Source: Mesorhizobium australicum WSM2073 (GTDB lineage: Bacteria; Pseudomonadota; Alphaproteobacteria; Rhizobiales; Rhizobiaceae). From it: DNA of 64,000 bases. Both the position numbers and the translations under genes were made by a program. The notes under the pieces were generated by a model that was not told where the DNA came from, did no database searches, and worked only from the letters and a program-made list of their open reading frames with translations. Positions 44,751-53,534 of the stretch are shown here, one piece after another. The stretch covers positions 3,114,001 to 3,178,000 of the forward strand of contig NC_019973.1 in assembly GCF_000230995.2 (NCBI RefSeq). Reading direction: 5' to 3'. Positions within the stretch are counted from its first letter, which is position 1, and each line of letters opens with the position of its first letter.

Positions 44751-45223
44751 CGGTCGCCGGTTGGCAGAATGAGATCGGCGATCATTTCGCCGTCCTCGTC
44801 GAGCCCCTGTTCGACGAAACCGGCACTGCGATAAAGCTGCCGCGCCGCCTCGTTCTCCGGTTCGTAGCAGATCGACACATGCCTGATGTGGCCGAGCCCG
44901 TCGATTTCCTCCAGCACTTCACGCAACGCGCCCTTGCCGTAACCCCGGCCTTGCGAGGCACGGTCGATCATGAAGCGGTAGATGCGCGCCTCGTCATCGT
45001 CCCGCGGCGCCTCGTACATCAGGAACCCGACGATCTGGTCGCCTGCCATGACGGCGCGTGGCCGCGCGTCCCGATCGGATCTGGCCTCACGCAGGGAGGC
45101 TGCATTGCTGGCGACGAAATCCATCTGCTCCGGCGCCAGCTGCAATGCGGTGACCAAAGCGCGATTGGCTGGGGTCACCGGGCCGATCCGGATGTCTGCG
45201 GTGCTTCCGGATCGCTCTGCCAT
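44747..45223 (-). CDS. GNAT-family N-acetyltransferase
   Basis: 158 residues. The acetyl-CoA site RASQGRGYGKGALREVLEEI (motif A) and YEPENEAARQLYRSAGFVEQ (motif B) are clear. GNATs of this size acetylate small amines or protein N-termini. The gene lies 29 bp after the NRPS and overlaps the PPTase start, so it is likely to modify the NRPS product or its amino-acid substrate; that is inferred from context only. Confidence 0.9.
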   Translation of the reverse strand: MAERSGSTADIRIGPVTPANRALVTALQLAPEQMDFVASNAASLREARSDRDARPRAVMAGDQIVGFLMYEAPRDDDEARIYRFMIDRASQGRGYGKGALREVLEEIDGLGHIRHVSICYEPENEAARQLYRSAGFVEQGLDEDGEMIADLILPTGDR

Positions 45224-45252
45224 GTGGCCTCCGACGATATCGGGATCGAGCG

Positions 45253-48200
45253 TCAGGACGACGCCCTGGAGCCGTCTTCCATGACCGGCTCGACGAACCG
45301 GTGCAGCTTGGCCGGATTGCCGCGCCAGATCGAGTTGGGCTCCAACTCCTCGCCCTTCATCACGAAGGAATCGGCATCGACCATCGATCCTTTGCCCATC
45401 ACCACGCCGTAATGGACAAAGGCGGAAGGTCCGAGCGTGCAGCCATCGCCGATACGGATGAAATCGGACTTGAACGCACCTTCTTCCAGCGAGTGGGCCT
45501 GGATGACGCAGCCTTCATTGAGCGTGACGTCATCGCCGATCACCACGAGGGAACGCTCGGTCAGGTTGGCGCCGCCGTCATAGACGCGCTTGCCCACCTT
45601 GACCCCAAGCATGCGCAGGATCATCGGCCGGAACGGGGTGCCGGCGAACAGGCGCACAACAGGCGAATCCGCGAGCTTCCAGTGGCGCTCGTGGCGCCAG
45701 AATGTGACGTCGTAGATCGTCGTTATCTGCGGCTTCAGCTTGCGAAAACCGAGGCTTGCCCGCTCGACGAAGATGTAGAACGGAATGGTGATCGCCGAGG
45801 TCAAAAGCACCGCCACGAAGAGGGCGATCTCAGCCCATTCGGTGTAGTAGTTCAGTGCCCGGTCCCAGATCGCAAGCGTGGCGAACAGCATGACCCATTG
45901 CGTTGCCATGAACAGGAGGATCGTCACCAGATTGTGACGGTTCTTGAGCGGGATGCGCTGACGCCGGTCTTCCTCATCGATGCCGGCGATGAGTTCCTTG
46001 TCGCGGTTCACCATGCGCGGGATTTCAAAGGGCGGCGAGCCCAGAAGGCCGACATTCTCGCGCAATGGCCCGTCGATGGGGACCATCACCTTGGTGCCGA
46101 GCAGCACGTTGTCGCCCGTGCGTCCATCCGGCGGATAGTAGATGTTGTTGCCGAGATAGTTGCGCTCGCCGATCCGGGTCGGCTCGAGCCGGAACGCGGA
46201 AGCGGACTTGTGCATGTTGATCATGAAAAGCCCGTCCGACACCATGGTCTGGGTGCCGATCTCGCACAGGAGCGGGTTTTCGTGCTGCTGGTTGGAGCCG
46301 AAATTGGAGCCCGTCTGCACCACCTTGTTGAGGTTCCAGCCGATGGCGCTCATGTAATGGACGATGGCCGAGCTATCACCGAACAGCAGCCCGAGCACGC
46401 GGGAGTTGCTCGAGAACTCGGCAACCGTCTGCAGCCAGTAGCGGAAGCCATAAAGCGTGTAGGTACGGCCGGGTTTCAGGATCAGGCTGAACAGGCGCGG
46501 CACCACCGTGGCGGCGAAAAAGGCCGCGGCGATGTAGCCGAACAGTGTGACCGTGGTGCCGATCGCCACAATGCCGATGGTCTCCTGATAGTCGTCGCCG
46601 ACATTCTCCCAATAGCTGTGGAACAAAAGCGGCAGCGGGGTGACGATGGCAAACAGGCCTATCAGCTGCACGGCCTCGTAGAGGAAGCGCCGGATGCGGG
46701 GAGGATTGACGTTGCGCACCTTGCAATAGTCCGCCGTGGTCGGCACCGCGGGCGATCCATGCCAGTGTTCGCCGTCGGGGATGCTTTGCCCGTGCTGCAG
46801 CGAGGAAGAATGACCGAGCTGGCCGCCGTCGCCGATCGCGGTGTCGATGTCGAGCGTGCAGCCGACGCCGACGAAGGCGTCGCGGCCGATGGTCAGCGGC
46901 CCGGTGTGGATATAGCCGGCCTGGGCGCGATAGCCGAGGATCAGCGATTCCTTGCGCAGGATCGTTCGGTCGCCGATCGAAATCAGGTCCGTGCACACCG
47001 GCACCGCCCGGGATTCGATGACCACGTTCTTGCCGATCCTGGTTCCCAGAAGCTGCAGGTAGAGGCTGTAGAGCGGGCTTCCGCGGAACAGCACGACGGG
47101 TGCCGTGCGGATCAAGGTTTTGACCACCCAGAAGCGATAGTAGCGCAGGCCCCAGATCGGGAACGCTTCCGCCTTCCAGCGGCCCACCAGCAGCCATTTG
47201 GCGGCAATGGCGAAGCCCGACATGCCGAAGAACACGCCGGCAGAGAGCACCACGCACCTGACGTAAAGCTGCAGCGGGTCGTCGAGCGTGTCATAGACCC
47301 AGTTGAGGCCGTCATTGATCGCCCACAGCGCCACGTAGCTGTAGAGCGCGTAAAACAGCAACTGCGCCGCGCCGCAGGTCCAGTAGACGAAATTGGACGC
47401 CTGGCGGGTGAGAACGGGCTCGTTGGTGGCCGTCGTCATCTCTTCCGCCACGCTCAGGTGCTTGGCCAGGCGCGCCACCGTCGGATAGAGATAGATGTCG
47501 CGCATCGACGTCGTCGCCCATTCCTTGCGGGTGCGCACACGCGCGCAAAAATGCGCCATCAGCAACGAGTTGGCGCCGAGATCGTCGAAGAAATTGTCCT
47601 CGACGGACACATCGTCGAACTTCAGCACGGCGCATAGCGCGTCGGCCAGGAAACGCTCGTCGTCATTGCCGGGCGGCACCATGGCGCGATCGGCCGAGAG
47701 CCGGACGCTGGTTGGTTTGGGCAACTGGCGAAGGTCGACCTTGTTGGAGACCGTCATCGGGATCGCCGGCAGTTCCTCCAGATAGGAGGGCACCATGTAG
47801 TCGGGCAGCCGCCGCTTCATCGTCTGGGCAATGTCGGCGCGCGAGAAAGCCGGCTGGCCGGCCTTGGGCGCGTAATAGGCAACGAGTTCGACGCGGCCGG
47901 GCTCGATCTCCCAGGTGGTGACGGCGGCCTGCGCGATCTCGGGCTGGTCGAGCAGCACGGCCTCGATCTCGCCGAGTTCAATGCGATAGCCGCGGATCTT
48001 CACCTGGGTATCGATGCGCCCGGCATACTCGATCTCGCCGGCGTCACTGATCCGGCCAAGGTCGCCGGTGCGGTAGATGCGCTTCGACGGGTTGTTCGGC
48101 AGGCCGAGGAAATCGGCGATGAATTTCTGTTCGGTCAGGTCCGGCCGGTTGAGATAGCCGACCGCCAGCCCGATGCCGGCAATGCCGATCTCGCCCAGTT

Positions 48201-49371
48201 CGCCGGGTTCGGCGAGCCGCGGCAGCGAAGGGTCGAGAATGACGATCGAGTAGGTGGGCAGCGGCGCGCCGATCGTCACCGGCCGGTCCGGCGTCAATGC
48301 ACCCATGGTTGCCGTGACGGTCGCCTCGGTCGGGCCATAGGTGTTGAGGATCTGCCGGCCGGGCTTCGACCAGCGCACCACCAGATTGTGCGGGCAGGCC
48401 TCGCCGCCGACCAGCAGCGTGCGCAGGCTGGGCACGTCCGATGTCATGGACGACAGAAGCGTCGGGCTGCAGGCCATGCAGGTGATGTCGTGATGGCGCA
48501 GGAAATCGGCGAGCTCTTCGCCCACGAGAGGCATCTGGCCTGGTGCCGGCACGACCGTCGCGCCGGCGACGAACGGCACCCAGATCTCCTCGGAGGAAAA
48601 GTCGAAGGCGATGGTCATGCCCTGGTAGACGCGATCGCCCGGCCGGTAGCCGTAGGATGCGGCGGCGACGCGGATGAAGTTGACGAAGCTCTGGTGGCGG
48701 ATGGCGACGCCCTTCGGCCTGCCGGTGGTGCCGGACGTATAGAGGATGTAACAGATGTCTTCGACCGCCGTGGGGGCCGGCGCCTTATGCGGCTTCAGCG
48801 GCGCGTCGGATTGGGCTGATATTTCGGCGGCGGCGCTGTCGATCAACAGGTGCGGAACCGGCAGCTGGTCGGCCCGCGAAGCGTAGGTGGCGATGGTGAC
48901 GACCAGGCTGACGCTGGCGTCTTCGATGATGAGCGCCATGCGCTCTTGCGGAAAGGCGGTGGCCAGCGGCACGAAGGCGGCACCCGCCTTCACCACGGCG
49001 AGCAGGGCCACATAGGTTTCCGCGGACCGGTCGAGGATGAGCCCGACACGGTGACCCGGCCGCACGCCGCGCTTGACCAGCAGGCGAGCAAATTGGTTGG
49101 CGCGCTTGTCCAGCTCCCGATAGGTCCAGGTGCGGCCCTCGGAGATCACCGCCGGCAGCGTGGCGAATGTTCCGGCGAGTTGCTCGAAGACTTTGTCGAG
49201 CCGCTCGTCCGGTTGGCCTGCCCGGGCAAAATCGGCGCCCGCCAGGACCTGGCCGTGCGCTCCGGAGGCAATTCCCGCAAGTGCATCGACGCTGTCGGAG
49301 CTGGTCTCGGGCCCTGCGCCCAATCGTGCCGCTTCCCTGTCCAGTTCGGCGATATCGATACCGTGGTCCAT
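45253..49371 (-). CDS. Pls/PosA-type membrane-bound single-module nonribosomal peptide synthetase
   Basis: 1372 residues from ATG 49371 (in-frame TTG 49395 less likely). Adenylation domain, about 40-590: YILYTSGTTGRPKGV (A3), FDFSSEEIW (A4 with Asp257, as in alpha-amino-acid activators), TYGPTEATV, YRTGDLGR, and SNKVDLRQL (A10 Lys). Carrier domain: DDLGANSLLMAHF with the phosphopantetheine Ser. Then six membrane segments frame three hexapeptide/left-handed beta-helix domains (for example GPLTIGRDAFVGVGCTLD). This is the layout of epsilon-poly-lysine synthetase Pls and PosA. No condensation or thioesterase domain. The GNAT and PPTase genes follow. The amino acid used is unknown. Confidence 0.92.
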   Translation of the reverse strand: MDHGIDIAELDREAARLGAGPETSSDSVDALAGIASGAHGQVLAGADFARAGQPDERLDKVFEQLAGTFATLPAVISEGRTWTYRELDKRANQFARLLVKRGVRPGHRVGLILDRSAETYVALLAVVKAGAAFVPLATAFPQERMALIIEDASVSLVVTIATYASRADQLPVPHLLIDSAAAEISAQSDAPLKPHKAPAPTAVEDICYILYTSGTTGRPKGVAIRHQSFVNFIRVAAASYGYRPGDRVYQGMTIAFDFSSEEIWVPFVAGATVVPAPGQMPLVGEELADFLRHHDITCMACSPTLLSSMTSDVPSLRTLLVGGEACPHNLVVRWSKPGRQILNTYGPTEATVTATMGALTPDRPVTIGAPLPTYSIVILDPSLPRLAEPGELGEIGIAGIGLAVGYLNRPDLTEQKFIADFLGLPNNPSKRIYRTGDLGRISDAGEIEYAGRIDTQVKIRGYRIELGEIEAVLLDQPEIAQAAVTTWEIEPGRVELVAYYAPKAGQPAFSRADIAQTMKRRLPDYMVPSYLEELPAIPMTVSNKVDLRQLPKPTSVRLSADRAMVPPGNDDERFLADALCAVLKFDDVSVEDNFFDDLGANSLLMAHFCARVRTRKEWATTSMRDIYLYPTVARLAKHLSVAEEMTTATNEPVLTRQASNFVYWTCGAAQLLFYALYSYVALWAINDGLNWVYDTLDDPLQLYVRCVVLSAGVFFGMSGFAIAAKWLLVGRWKAEAFPIWGLRYYRFWVVKTLIRTAPVVLFRGSPLYSLYLQLLGTRIGKNVVIESRAVPVCTDLISIGDRTILRKESLILGYRAQAGYIHTGPLTIGRDAFVGVGCTLDIDTAIGDGGQLGHSSSLQHGQSIPDGEHWHGSPAVPTTADYCKVRNVNPPRIRRFLYEAVQLIGLFAIVTPLPLLFHSYWENVGDDYQETIGIVAIGTTVTLFGYIAAAFFAATVVPRLFSLILKPGRTYTLYGFRYWLQTVAEFSSNSRVLGLLFGDSSAIVHYMSAIGWNLNKVVQTGSNFGSNQQHENPLLCEIGTQTMVSDGLFMINMHKSASAFRLEPTRIGERNYLGNNIYYPPDGRTGDNVLLGTKVMVPIDGPLRENVGLLGSPPFEIPRMVNRDKELIAGIDEEDRRQRIPLKNRHNLVTILLFMATQWVMLFATLAIWDRALNYYTEWAEIALFVAVLLTSAITIPFYIFVERASLGFRKLKPQITTIYDVTFWRHERHWKLADSPVVRLFAGTPFRPMILRMLGVKVGKRVYDGGANLTERSLVVIGDDVTLNEGCVIQAHSLEEGAFKSDFIRIGDGCTLGPSAFVHYGVVMGKGSMVDADSFVMKGEELEPNSIWRGNPAKLHRFVEPVMEDGSRASS

Positions 49372-49720
49372 TTCTAAACTTTCTCGTCCTGGCAAGCCGT
49401 TACAGGCACATCTCGGTCACGCCGCCGCGCCGGCGGGCATTGCCGGCTGTGCCGTCGCTGCAATTTGATCGTTGTTCATGGAGGGGGAATGACTGAAGCT
49501 TCCAGAACGGAAGATTCCGGAATTCAGACCGGCGATCGCCGGCCGCACCCTCTTTGGCCGGGCGGTTATCACGGAATCGACCGCCCCGTCTTCACAGTTT
49601 CGGGAGCATGGGCGTAGGGCGCAAGCGCGCGCATTGCCTGGGCGCTGCCGGCGGCGAGCGACATGCCGGGCGGGGCACCCATCGATCCGTTCGAACCTCG
49701 TTGCATTGCCGTACCCAATT

Positions 49721-49776
49721 CCGTGCGCCTGTGTCCGTGCGCCTGCGTCCGTGCGCCTGTGTCCGTGCGCTTGTGC
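49721..49776. repeat. Four tandem 14-bp repeats
   Basis: CCGTGCGCCTGTGT occurs exactly at 49721 and 49749, with one mismatch at 49735 and two at 49763. The array lies about 350 bp before the NRPS start on the opposite strand. It may be a variable-number repeat; no regulator is known to bind it. Confidence 0.75.
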
Positions 49777-49804
49777 GGCGGCCAGATTTCCGGCCGTTGA
49801 GGGA

Positions 49805-49874
49805 TGTTTATGCCATCCGATCTTTTCGCCAGTTTTTCCGAACTGTTGAATCTTGTTTCTGAATTGTGTCTGGG
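49805..49874. repeat. Non-coding element, copy B (copy A at 10104-10172)
   Basis: Shares an exact 17-base core (49846-49862) and flanking similarity with copy A. Same orientation on the + strand as copy A, again in a gap between divergent or separated genes. Function unknown; see the copy A entry. Confidence 0.55.
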
Positions 49875-50028
49875 CAGCCTTCCGTATGGCCGCTTCCTGC
49901 AGTTTCAGCCCTTCCAGAAAAAATCTCATAGCGCCCAGGAATAAAGCGCGGCCCTTGCGGGTCTTCTCTGCAAGCGGGGCAATCTTGCGGTCCGCGACCC
50001 ATAGAAAACGAAACAAGGATTTACCGAA

Positions 50029-50274
50029 ATGACCAAGCTCGCTCTCAGCGTGGCTGCGATGTTGCTTGCCTCGACTTCTGCCTTTGCCGGCAGCGACCAT
50101 TTCGGCGCCAATGCCCCCAACCAGCCTGGCGCCGCCGTCGACACCAATGCCACCGCCTCGATCCCCTACGCGGCACGTCCTCATGGCGTCGATACCAAGG
50201 TGACGACCGGGCCGAGCCGGCCGGCGCCCAAATCCGATGCGGACGAACCCGGCCAGGGCATCTGGGGCAACTGA
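50029..50274 (+). CDS. DUF680-type small secreted protein
   Basis: 81 residues. A signal peptide (about 1-20, ending STSAFA) is followed by a short, Pro/Ala/Asp-rich mature chain beginning GSDHFGANAPNQPGAAVDT, the pattern of DUF680 proteins, a group expanded in Mesorhizobium. Function unknown, probably periplasmic and disordered. AAGGA precedes ATG 50029 by about 9 bases. Confidence 0.82.
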   Translation: MTKLALSVAAMLLASTSAFAGSDHFGANAPNQPGAAVDTNATASIPYAARPHGVDTKVTTGPSRPAPKSDADEPGQGIWGN

Positions 50275-50404
50275 GTTCACGGTCGGCGCCGGATCCCGGC
50301 GGCGCCGATCCGATCCGCGATCAGCGACGGAGGGCCAGGGGCTTGGCGCTCCGTCATTCCATTCGACCTTTCGCCTTAGCCACCACTCAACAGAGGAGAT
50401 CACC

Positions 50405-51376
50405 ATGTTCAGCATGTCACGCCGCACAGTGCTTCAATCCGCCGCCGCCGCTGCCGCCTTCGGCCTTGCCGGCAAGCTGGAATTCACCCGTCCCGCTTTC
50501 GCGCAGACGCCGGTGGAACCCACCGTCGGCTTCTACAAATACACGGTCGGCGATATCGAGGTGACCGCCGTCTATGACGGCATCTGGAAAAAGCCGCACG
50601 ACCCGGCCTTCATCAAGGATGTTTCGGTCGACGATACCAAGGCAGCGCTCGCCAAGGCGGGGCTGACGACCGACTTCATGCCCATTCCGCTCACCGTAGC
50701 GGTGCTCAAGATGGGCGGCAGGCTGATCATGATGGATGCCGGCTCGGGCGTCGGCCAGTGGCAGGCCAACGCCACGCACCTGCCGGCCAACATGGCCGCC
50801 GCCGGCATCGACTACAAGGCGATCGACACTATCATGATCTCGCATTTCCACCCCGACCATGTCTGGGGCCTCATGGAGAAGGGCACCAACACGCCGGTGT
50901 TCCCAAACGCCGAGCTGATCGTCAACGCCACCGAATACAAGTGGTGGACCGACCCGAGCAGGCTGGCGAAGCTGCCCGAGGGCCGCAAGCCGGCGGGCAA
51001 GCGCATCGCCGAAAACTTCCCGAAATGGAAGAACTGGAAGCTGGTCGAGGACGGCGCCGAGGTCGCGCCCGGCATCCAGATCATCGCCGCCCCCGGCCAC
51101 ACGCCCGGCCATTCGGTGTACCTCGCCAATTCCGGCAAGGAACAACTGATGATCTCGGCCGACACAATGTATGTGCCGGCGCTTCTCGCACCGCATCCGG
51201 AATGGCAGGGCGCCTATGACCAGGATGGGCCGACGGCGATCGCCACGCGCCACAAGATCATCGACCGGGTGATCGCGGACAACATCCGCATTTCCGGTTC
51301 GCACTTCCCGTTCCCGGGCACCGGCGTCTTCGTCAAGGACGGCAATGCCTACGGCTTCACGCCTGTCGAAATCTGA
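50405..51376 (+). CDS. Tat-exported MBL-fold metallo-hydrolase
   Basis: 323 residues. A twin-Arg leader (MSRRTVLQSAAAAAAFGLAG, cleavage after RPAFAQ) sends it to the periplasm. The zinc motif SHFHPDHVWG and APGHTPGHSVY are intact, with a final SGSHFPFPG His. The layout resembles quorum-quenching lactonases and hydrolases of the PhnP/AttM-like group; the substrate is unknown. ATG 50405 is preferred to the upstream in-frame start because the Tat signal begins there. The TPR gene follows after 31 bp. Confidence 0.9.
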   Translation: MFSMSRRTVLQSAAAAAAFGLAGKLEFTRPAFAQTPVEPTVGFYKYTVGDIEVTAVYDGIWKKPHDPAFIKDVSVDDTKAALAKAGLTTDFMPIPLTVAVLKMGGRLIMMDAGSGVGQWQANATHLPANMAAAGIDYKAIDTIMISHFHPDHVWGLMEKGTNTPVFPNAELIVNATEYKWWTDPSRLAKLPEGRKPAGKRIAENFPKWKNWKLVEDGAEVAPGIQIIAAPGHTPGHSVYLANSGKEQLMISADTMYVPALLAPHPEWQGAYDQDGPTAIATRHKIIDRVIADNIRISGSHFPFPGTGVFVKDGNAYGFTPVEI

Positions 51377-51407
51377 GCACCAGCTCCCAACCCAAGCGAG
51401 ACAGACA

Positions 51408-51887
51408 ATGAAACAATCTTTTTTGGGCAAGCACGCCCTGTTCGGCCTGCTCGGCGCCATTGCCGTGCTGACCGTGGTTCCCGTCGCAACCATCATCCCA
51501 GCCTATGCGGTCGACGACATCGAGGGCGCCGACGCGCCCGACCTCACCGCCGTCAAGGCCAAGATCGACGCCAAGGATTACAAGGGCGCGCTGGCGGACC
51601 TGCGCGACCTCGCGCAGGACAACCAGCAGGCCGACGTCTACAATTTGCTCGGCTTCACGCTGCGCAAGACCGGCGACTTCACCACCGCGCTGACCTACTA
51701 CAACAAGGCGCTGGAGCTGAAACCCGACCACAAGGCCGCCCGCGAATATCTGGGCGAGCTCTACGTCGAAACCGGCGACATGGCCAAGGCCGATGAGCAA
51801 CTGGCCTCGCTGCAGAAACTGTGCCCGACCGGCTGCGAGGAGCTTTCCGACCTGCGGAAAGCCATCGATACCAAGGTGACGAAGTAA
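51408..51887 (+). CDS. Exported TPR protein
   Basis: 159 residues. A signal peptide or anchor (about 1-35, LFGLLGAIAVLTVVPVATII ending AYA) precedes about two tetratricopeptide repeats (YNLLGFTLRKTGDFTTALTY and AREYLGELYVETGDMAKADE), then a Cys pair (CPTGCEELSDL). TPRs mediate protein contact. It lies 31 bp after the MBL gene on the same strand and may serve with it. Confidence 0.85.
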   Translation: MKQSFLGKHALFGLLGAIAVLTVVPVATIIPAYAVDDIEGADAPDLTAVKAKIDAKDYKGALADLRDLAQDNQQADVYNLLGFTLRKTGDFTTALTYYNKALELKPDHKAAREYLGELYVETGDMAKADEQLASLQKLCPTGCEELSDLRKAIDTKVTK

Positions 51888-51891
51888 GTTC

Positions 51892-52028
51892 CCCCTCACC
51901 CGGATTGCCAAGATCGAATTGCGAAAAGCAATTCGGGGCAATCCGACCTCTCCCCGAGGGGAGAGGAGGCGCCGCCTTTCTCTTCTCCCCGCTGGGGAGA
52001 GGTGGCCGCGAAGCGGCCGGATGAGGGG
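51892..52028. repeat. Palindromic dispersed element (REP-like)
   Basis: About 137 bp bounded by CCCCTCACCCGG and CCGGATGAGGGG (11 of 12 complementary). Inside are a nested stem (GGATTGCC/GGCAATCC around CGAATTGC/GCAATTCG), a perfect 20-bp palindrome at 51947-51966, and a GGCCGC/GCGGCC hairpin. It starts 4 bp after the TPR stop. Such mosaics are common between genes of rhizobia and may stabilise or end transcripts. Confidence 0.75.
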
Positions 52029-52187
52029 CTTGGCGCTGACCCACCAAAGTTCGGGCGCTCGTGGCTGGCGCCCATTGCCGGAGCCGGCGCCTCTCCCTCG
52101 AGCCGGCTCCGGCCCTTTCAAGCATCACATTCGGCAGGCGCCGTCCCCGCGCGGCCTTGCACGGTGTCAAAATATCGGAGGCTGACC

Positions 52188-52694
52188 ATGATCCTGAACG
52201 AACGCGCCGCGAAGCTGCACGCCCTCGCCACCAAACTCTATGTCAGGGATCTGACCCTGCTTGTCGGGCGCCTGCTCATGTCCTTCATCTTCCTGCATGA
52301 GGGGGTGACACTGGCCACCCATTTCGACGGCGCCGCCAAGGCGGTGGCCGCGCAAGGCGTCGGTCTGCCGCTGTTTGTCGCCACCATCGCGTTGCAACTG
52401 GGGGCAGGGCTCTCGGTGGCAACGGGCGTGCTGACGCGGCTGGGGGCGATCGGCCTCGGCCTCTTCTGCCTGGCAACGGCCACACTGTTCCACACCAACT
52501 TCGCCAGCCAGAGCGAGCTGCTGAATTTCGAAAAGGATCTGGCGATCGCCGGCGGCATGTTCGTTCTGGCCGTAGCCGGCGCCGGCCGGATCTCGCTGGA
52601 TTGGCTGCTGGCCTGCACTCTGCAGCAGCGCCAGCGCGATCGGGAAACGGTGGCGTCGCTGCTGGCGGTCGAGAACCAGTTTTCCCAGAGGTGA
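52188..52694 (+). CDS. DoxX-family membrane protein
   Basis: 168 residues, about four membrane helices: LTLLVGRLLMSFIFLHEGV, LPLFVATIALQLGAGLSVAT, LGAIGLGLFCLATATLFHTN and DLAIAGGMFVLAVAGAGRIS. The FHTNF segment and layout fit DoxX/DoxD-like quinone-linked proteins. ATG 52188 has GGAGG upstream. Role unknown; members associate with redox stress. Confidence 0.88.
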   Translation: MILNERAAKLHALATKLYVRDLTLLVGRLLMSFIFLHEGVTLATHFDGAAKAVAAQGVGLPLFVATIALQLGAGLSVATGVLTRLGAIGLGLFCLATATLFHTNFASQSELLNFEKDLAIAGGMFVLAVAGAGRISLDWLLACTLQQRQRDRETVASLLAVENQFSQR

Positions 52695-52814
52695 GGCTGC
52701 CGGTCTGAGGAGGAGCTGAGCGCGCGCGACCCGTTCAAGCGCCTGCGACACGTACTTTGCTGGAACCAGCCTTGATGCTCCGCATTCTATAAGCAGGGGC
52801 TGAAGGAGCGTGAC

Positions 52815-53414
52815 GTGAAAGCGATTTTGGCATTGGTCGGCGGCTTTGTCTTGACCCTTGCGGTCTTCGGCAGCGGGCTGGGCTTTGCCGCCTGGTTGCT
52901 CGCCGCCAAGCCCGCGCATGAGGCAAGGCCGACCGTCAGCGTGGCGGAACTGTGGACCAGGGACGCGCGGCCGGTGAACAAGGCGGCGCAAAATCTGCAA
53001 CGCTTGCCGGCCGACCAGCCCGCGCCGCCCGATATCGCCGTCAAGCCGCGGGCACCCGATCCGGCCGCGACCGGATCGATCGCGCCGGCGGCTGAAGCCG
53101 ACGCGCTGCCGGCGTCCCATGTCAGTTGGTGCGCGAACCGCTACCGCTCCTACAATCCGGATGACAACAGCTACATGTCCTATAGCGGGCAGCAGCGCCC
53201 CTGCGTCTCGCCCTATCTCGACGCCGGCGACGACCAGGGCGCGCAGCCATCGGCAGCCGTCAGCTATGTCGAGGGCGGTGTCGCCCCGGCGGTCGCGACG
53301 ACGGCGCTTTCCGCCGACCATGTCGATTCCTGCTTCAGCCGCTACCGCTCCTACAGGCCCGACGACAACAGCTATCAGCCATATTCCGGCGGACCCAGGC
53401 GCCAGTGCGAGTAG
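52815..53414 (+). CDS. BA14K-family exported protein with two BA14K motifs
   Basis: 199 residues from GTG 52815. An N-terminal membrane anchor (ILALVGGFVLTLAVFGSGLG) is followed by an Ala/Pro-rich stretch and two copies of the BA14K signature: HVSWCANRYRSYNPDDNSYM (then C) and HVDSCFSRYRSYRPDDNSYQ (then QC). Normal members have one copy. In Brucella BA14K is an immunogenic, lectin-like membrane protein needed for smooth LPS. A GGAAC-N16-CATT promoter-like element lies about 50 bp upstream. Confidence 0.85.
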   Translation: MKAILALVGGFVLTLAVFGSGLGFAAWLLAAKPAHEARPTVSVAELWTRDARPVNKAAQNLQRLPADQPAPPDIAVKPRAPDPAATGSIAPAAEADALPASHVSWCANRYRSYNPDDNSYMSYSGQQRPCVSPYLDAGDDQGAQPSAAVSYVEGGVAPAVATTALSADHVDSCFSRYRSYRPDDNSYQPYSGGPRRQCE

Positions 53415-53482
53415 CCGCCGTTGCCGTGCAGGCCTGGCTGAAGGGTTGCATCTTGTCGTCCCGACGATCACGCAGATTTTTT

Positions 53483-53507
53483 GGATCGTTCGCACCGGCG
53501 CGGCGTT
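53483..53507 (+). promoter_or_regulatory. Possible EcfG (general stress) promoter
   Basis: GGATC-N16-CGTT, one base from the alphaproteobacterial EcfG consensus GGAAC-N16/17-CGTT, ends 28 bp before the DUF2934 gene start. Candidate only. Confidence 0.4.
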
Positions 53508-53534
53508 CATGCCTCACATGAGTGGAGGAATGAC

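Larger units (their letters stand above)
49372..50028. other. 657-bp intergenic region between the NRPS and DUF680 genes
   Basis: No supportable gene. It contains four 14-bp tandem repeats (49721-49776), the second copy of a dispersed 69-bp element (49805-49874), and presumably the divergent promoters of the NRPS operon and the small secreted protein gene. Confidence 0.5.

Noticed and set aside
45301..47637. A 2.3-kb open frame on the + strand opposite the NRPS gene
   Set aside because: Very rich in His, Arg, Ala and Asp with no family pattern; it mirrors the codon bias of the NRPS gene on the other strand.
49396..50028. Protein genes in the NRPS-DUF680 intergenic region
   Set aside because: Open frames there are Arg/Cys/Pro-rich, driven by the 14-bp repeats, and without start signals.
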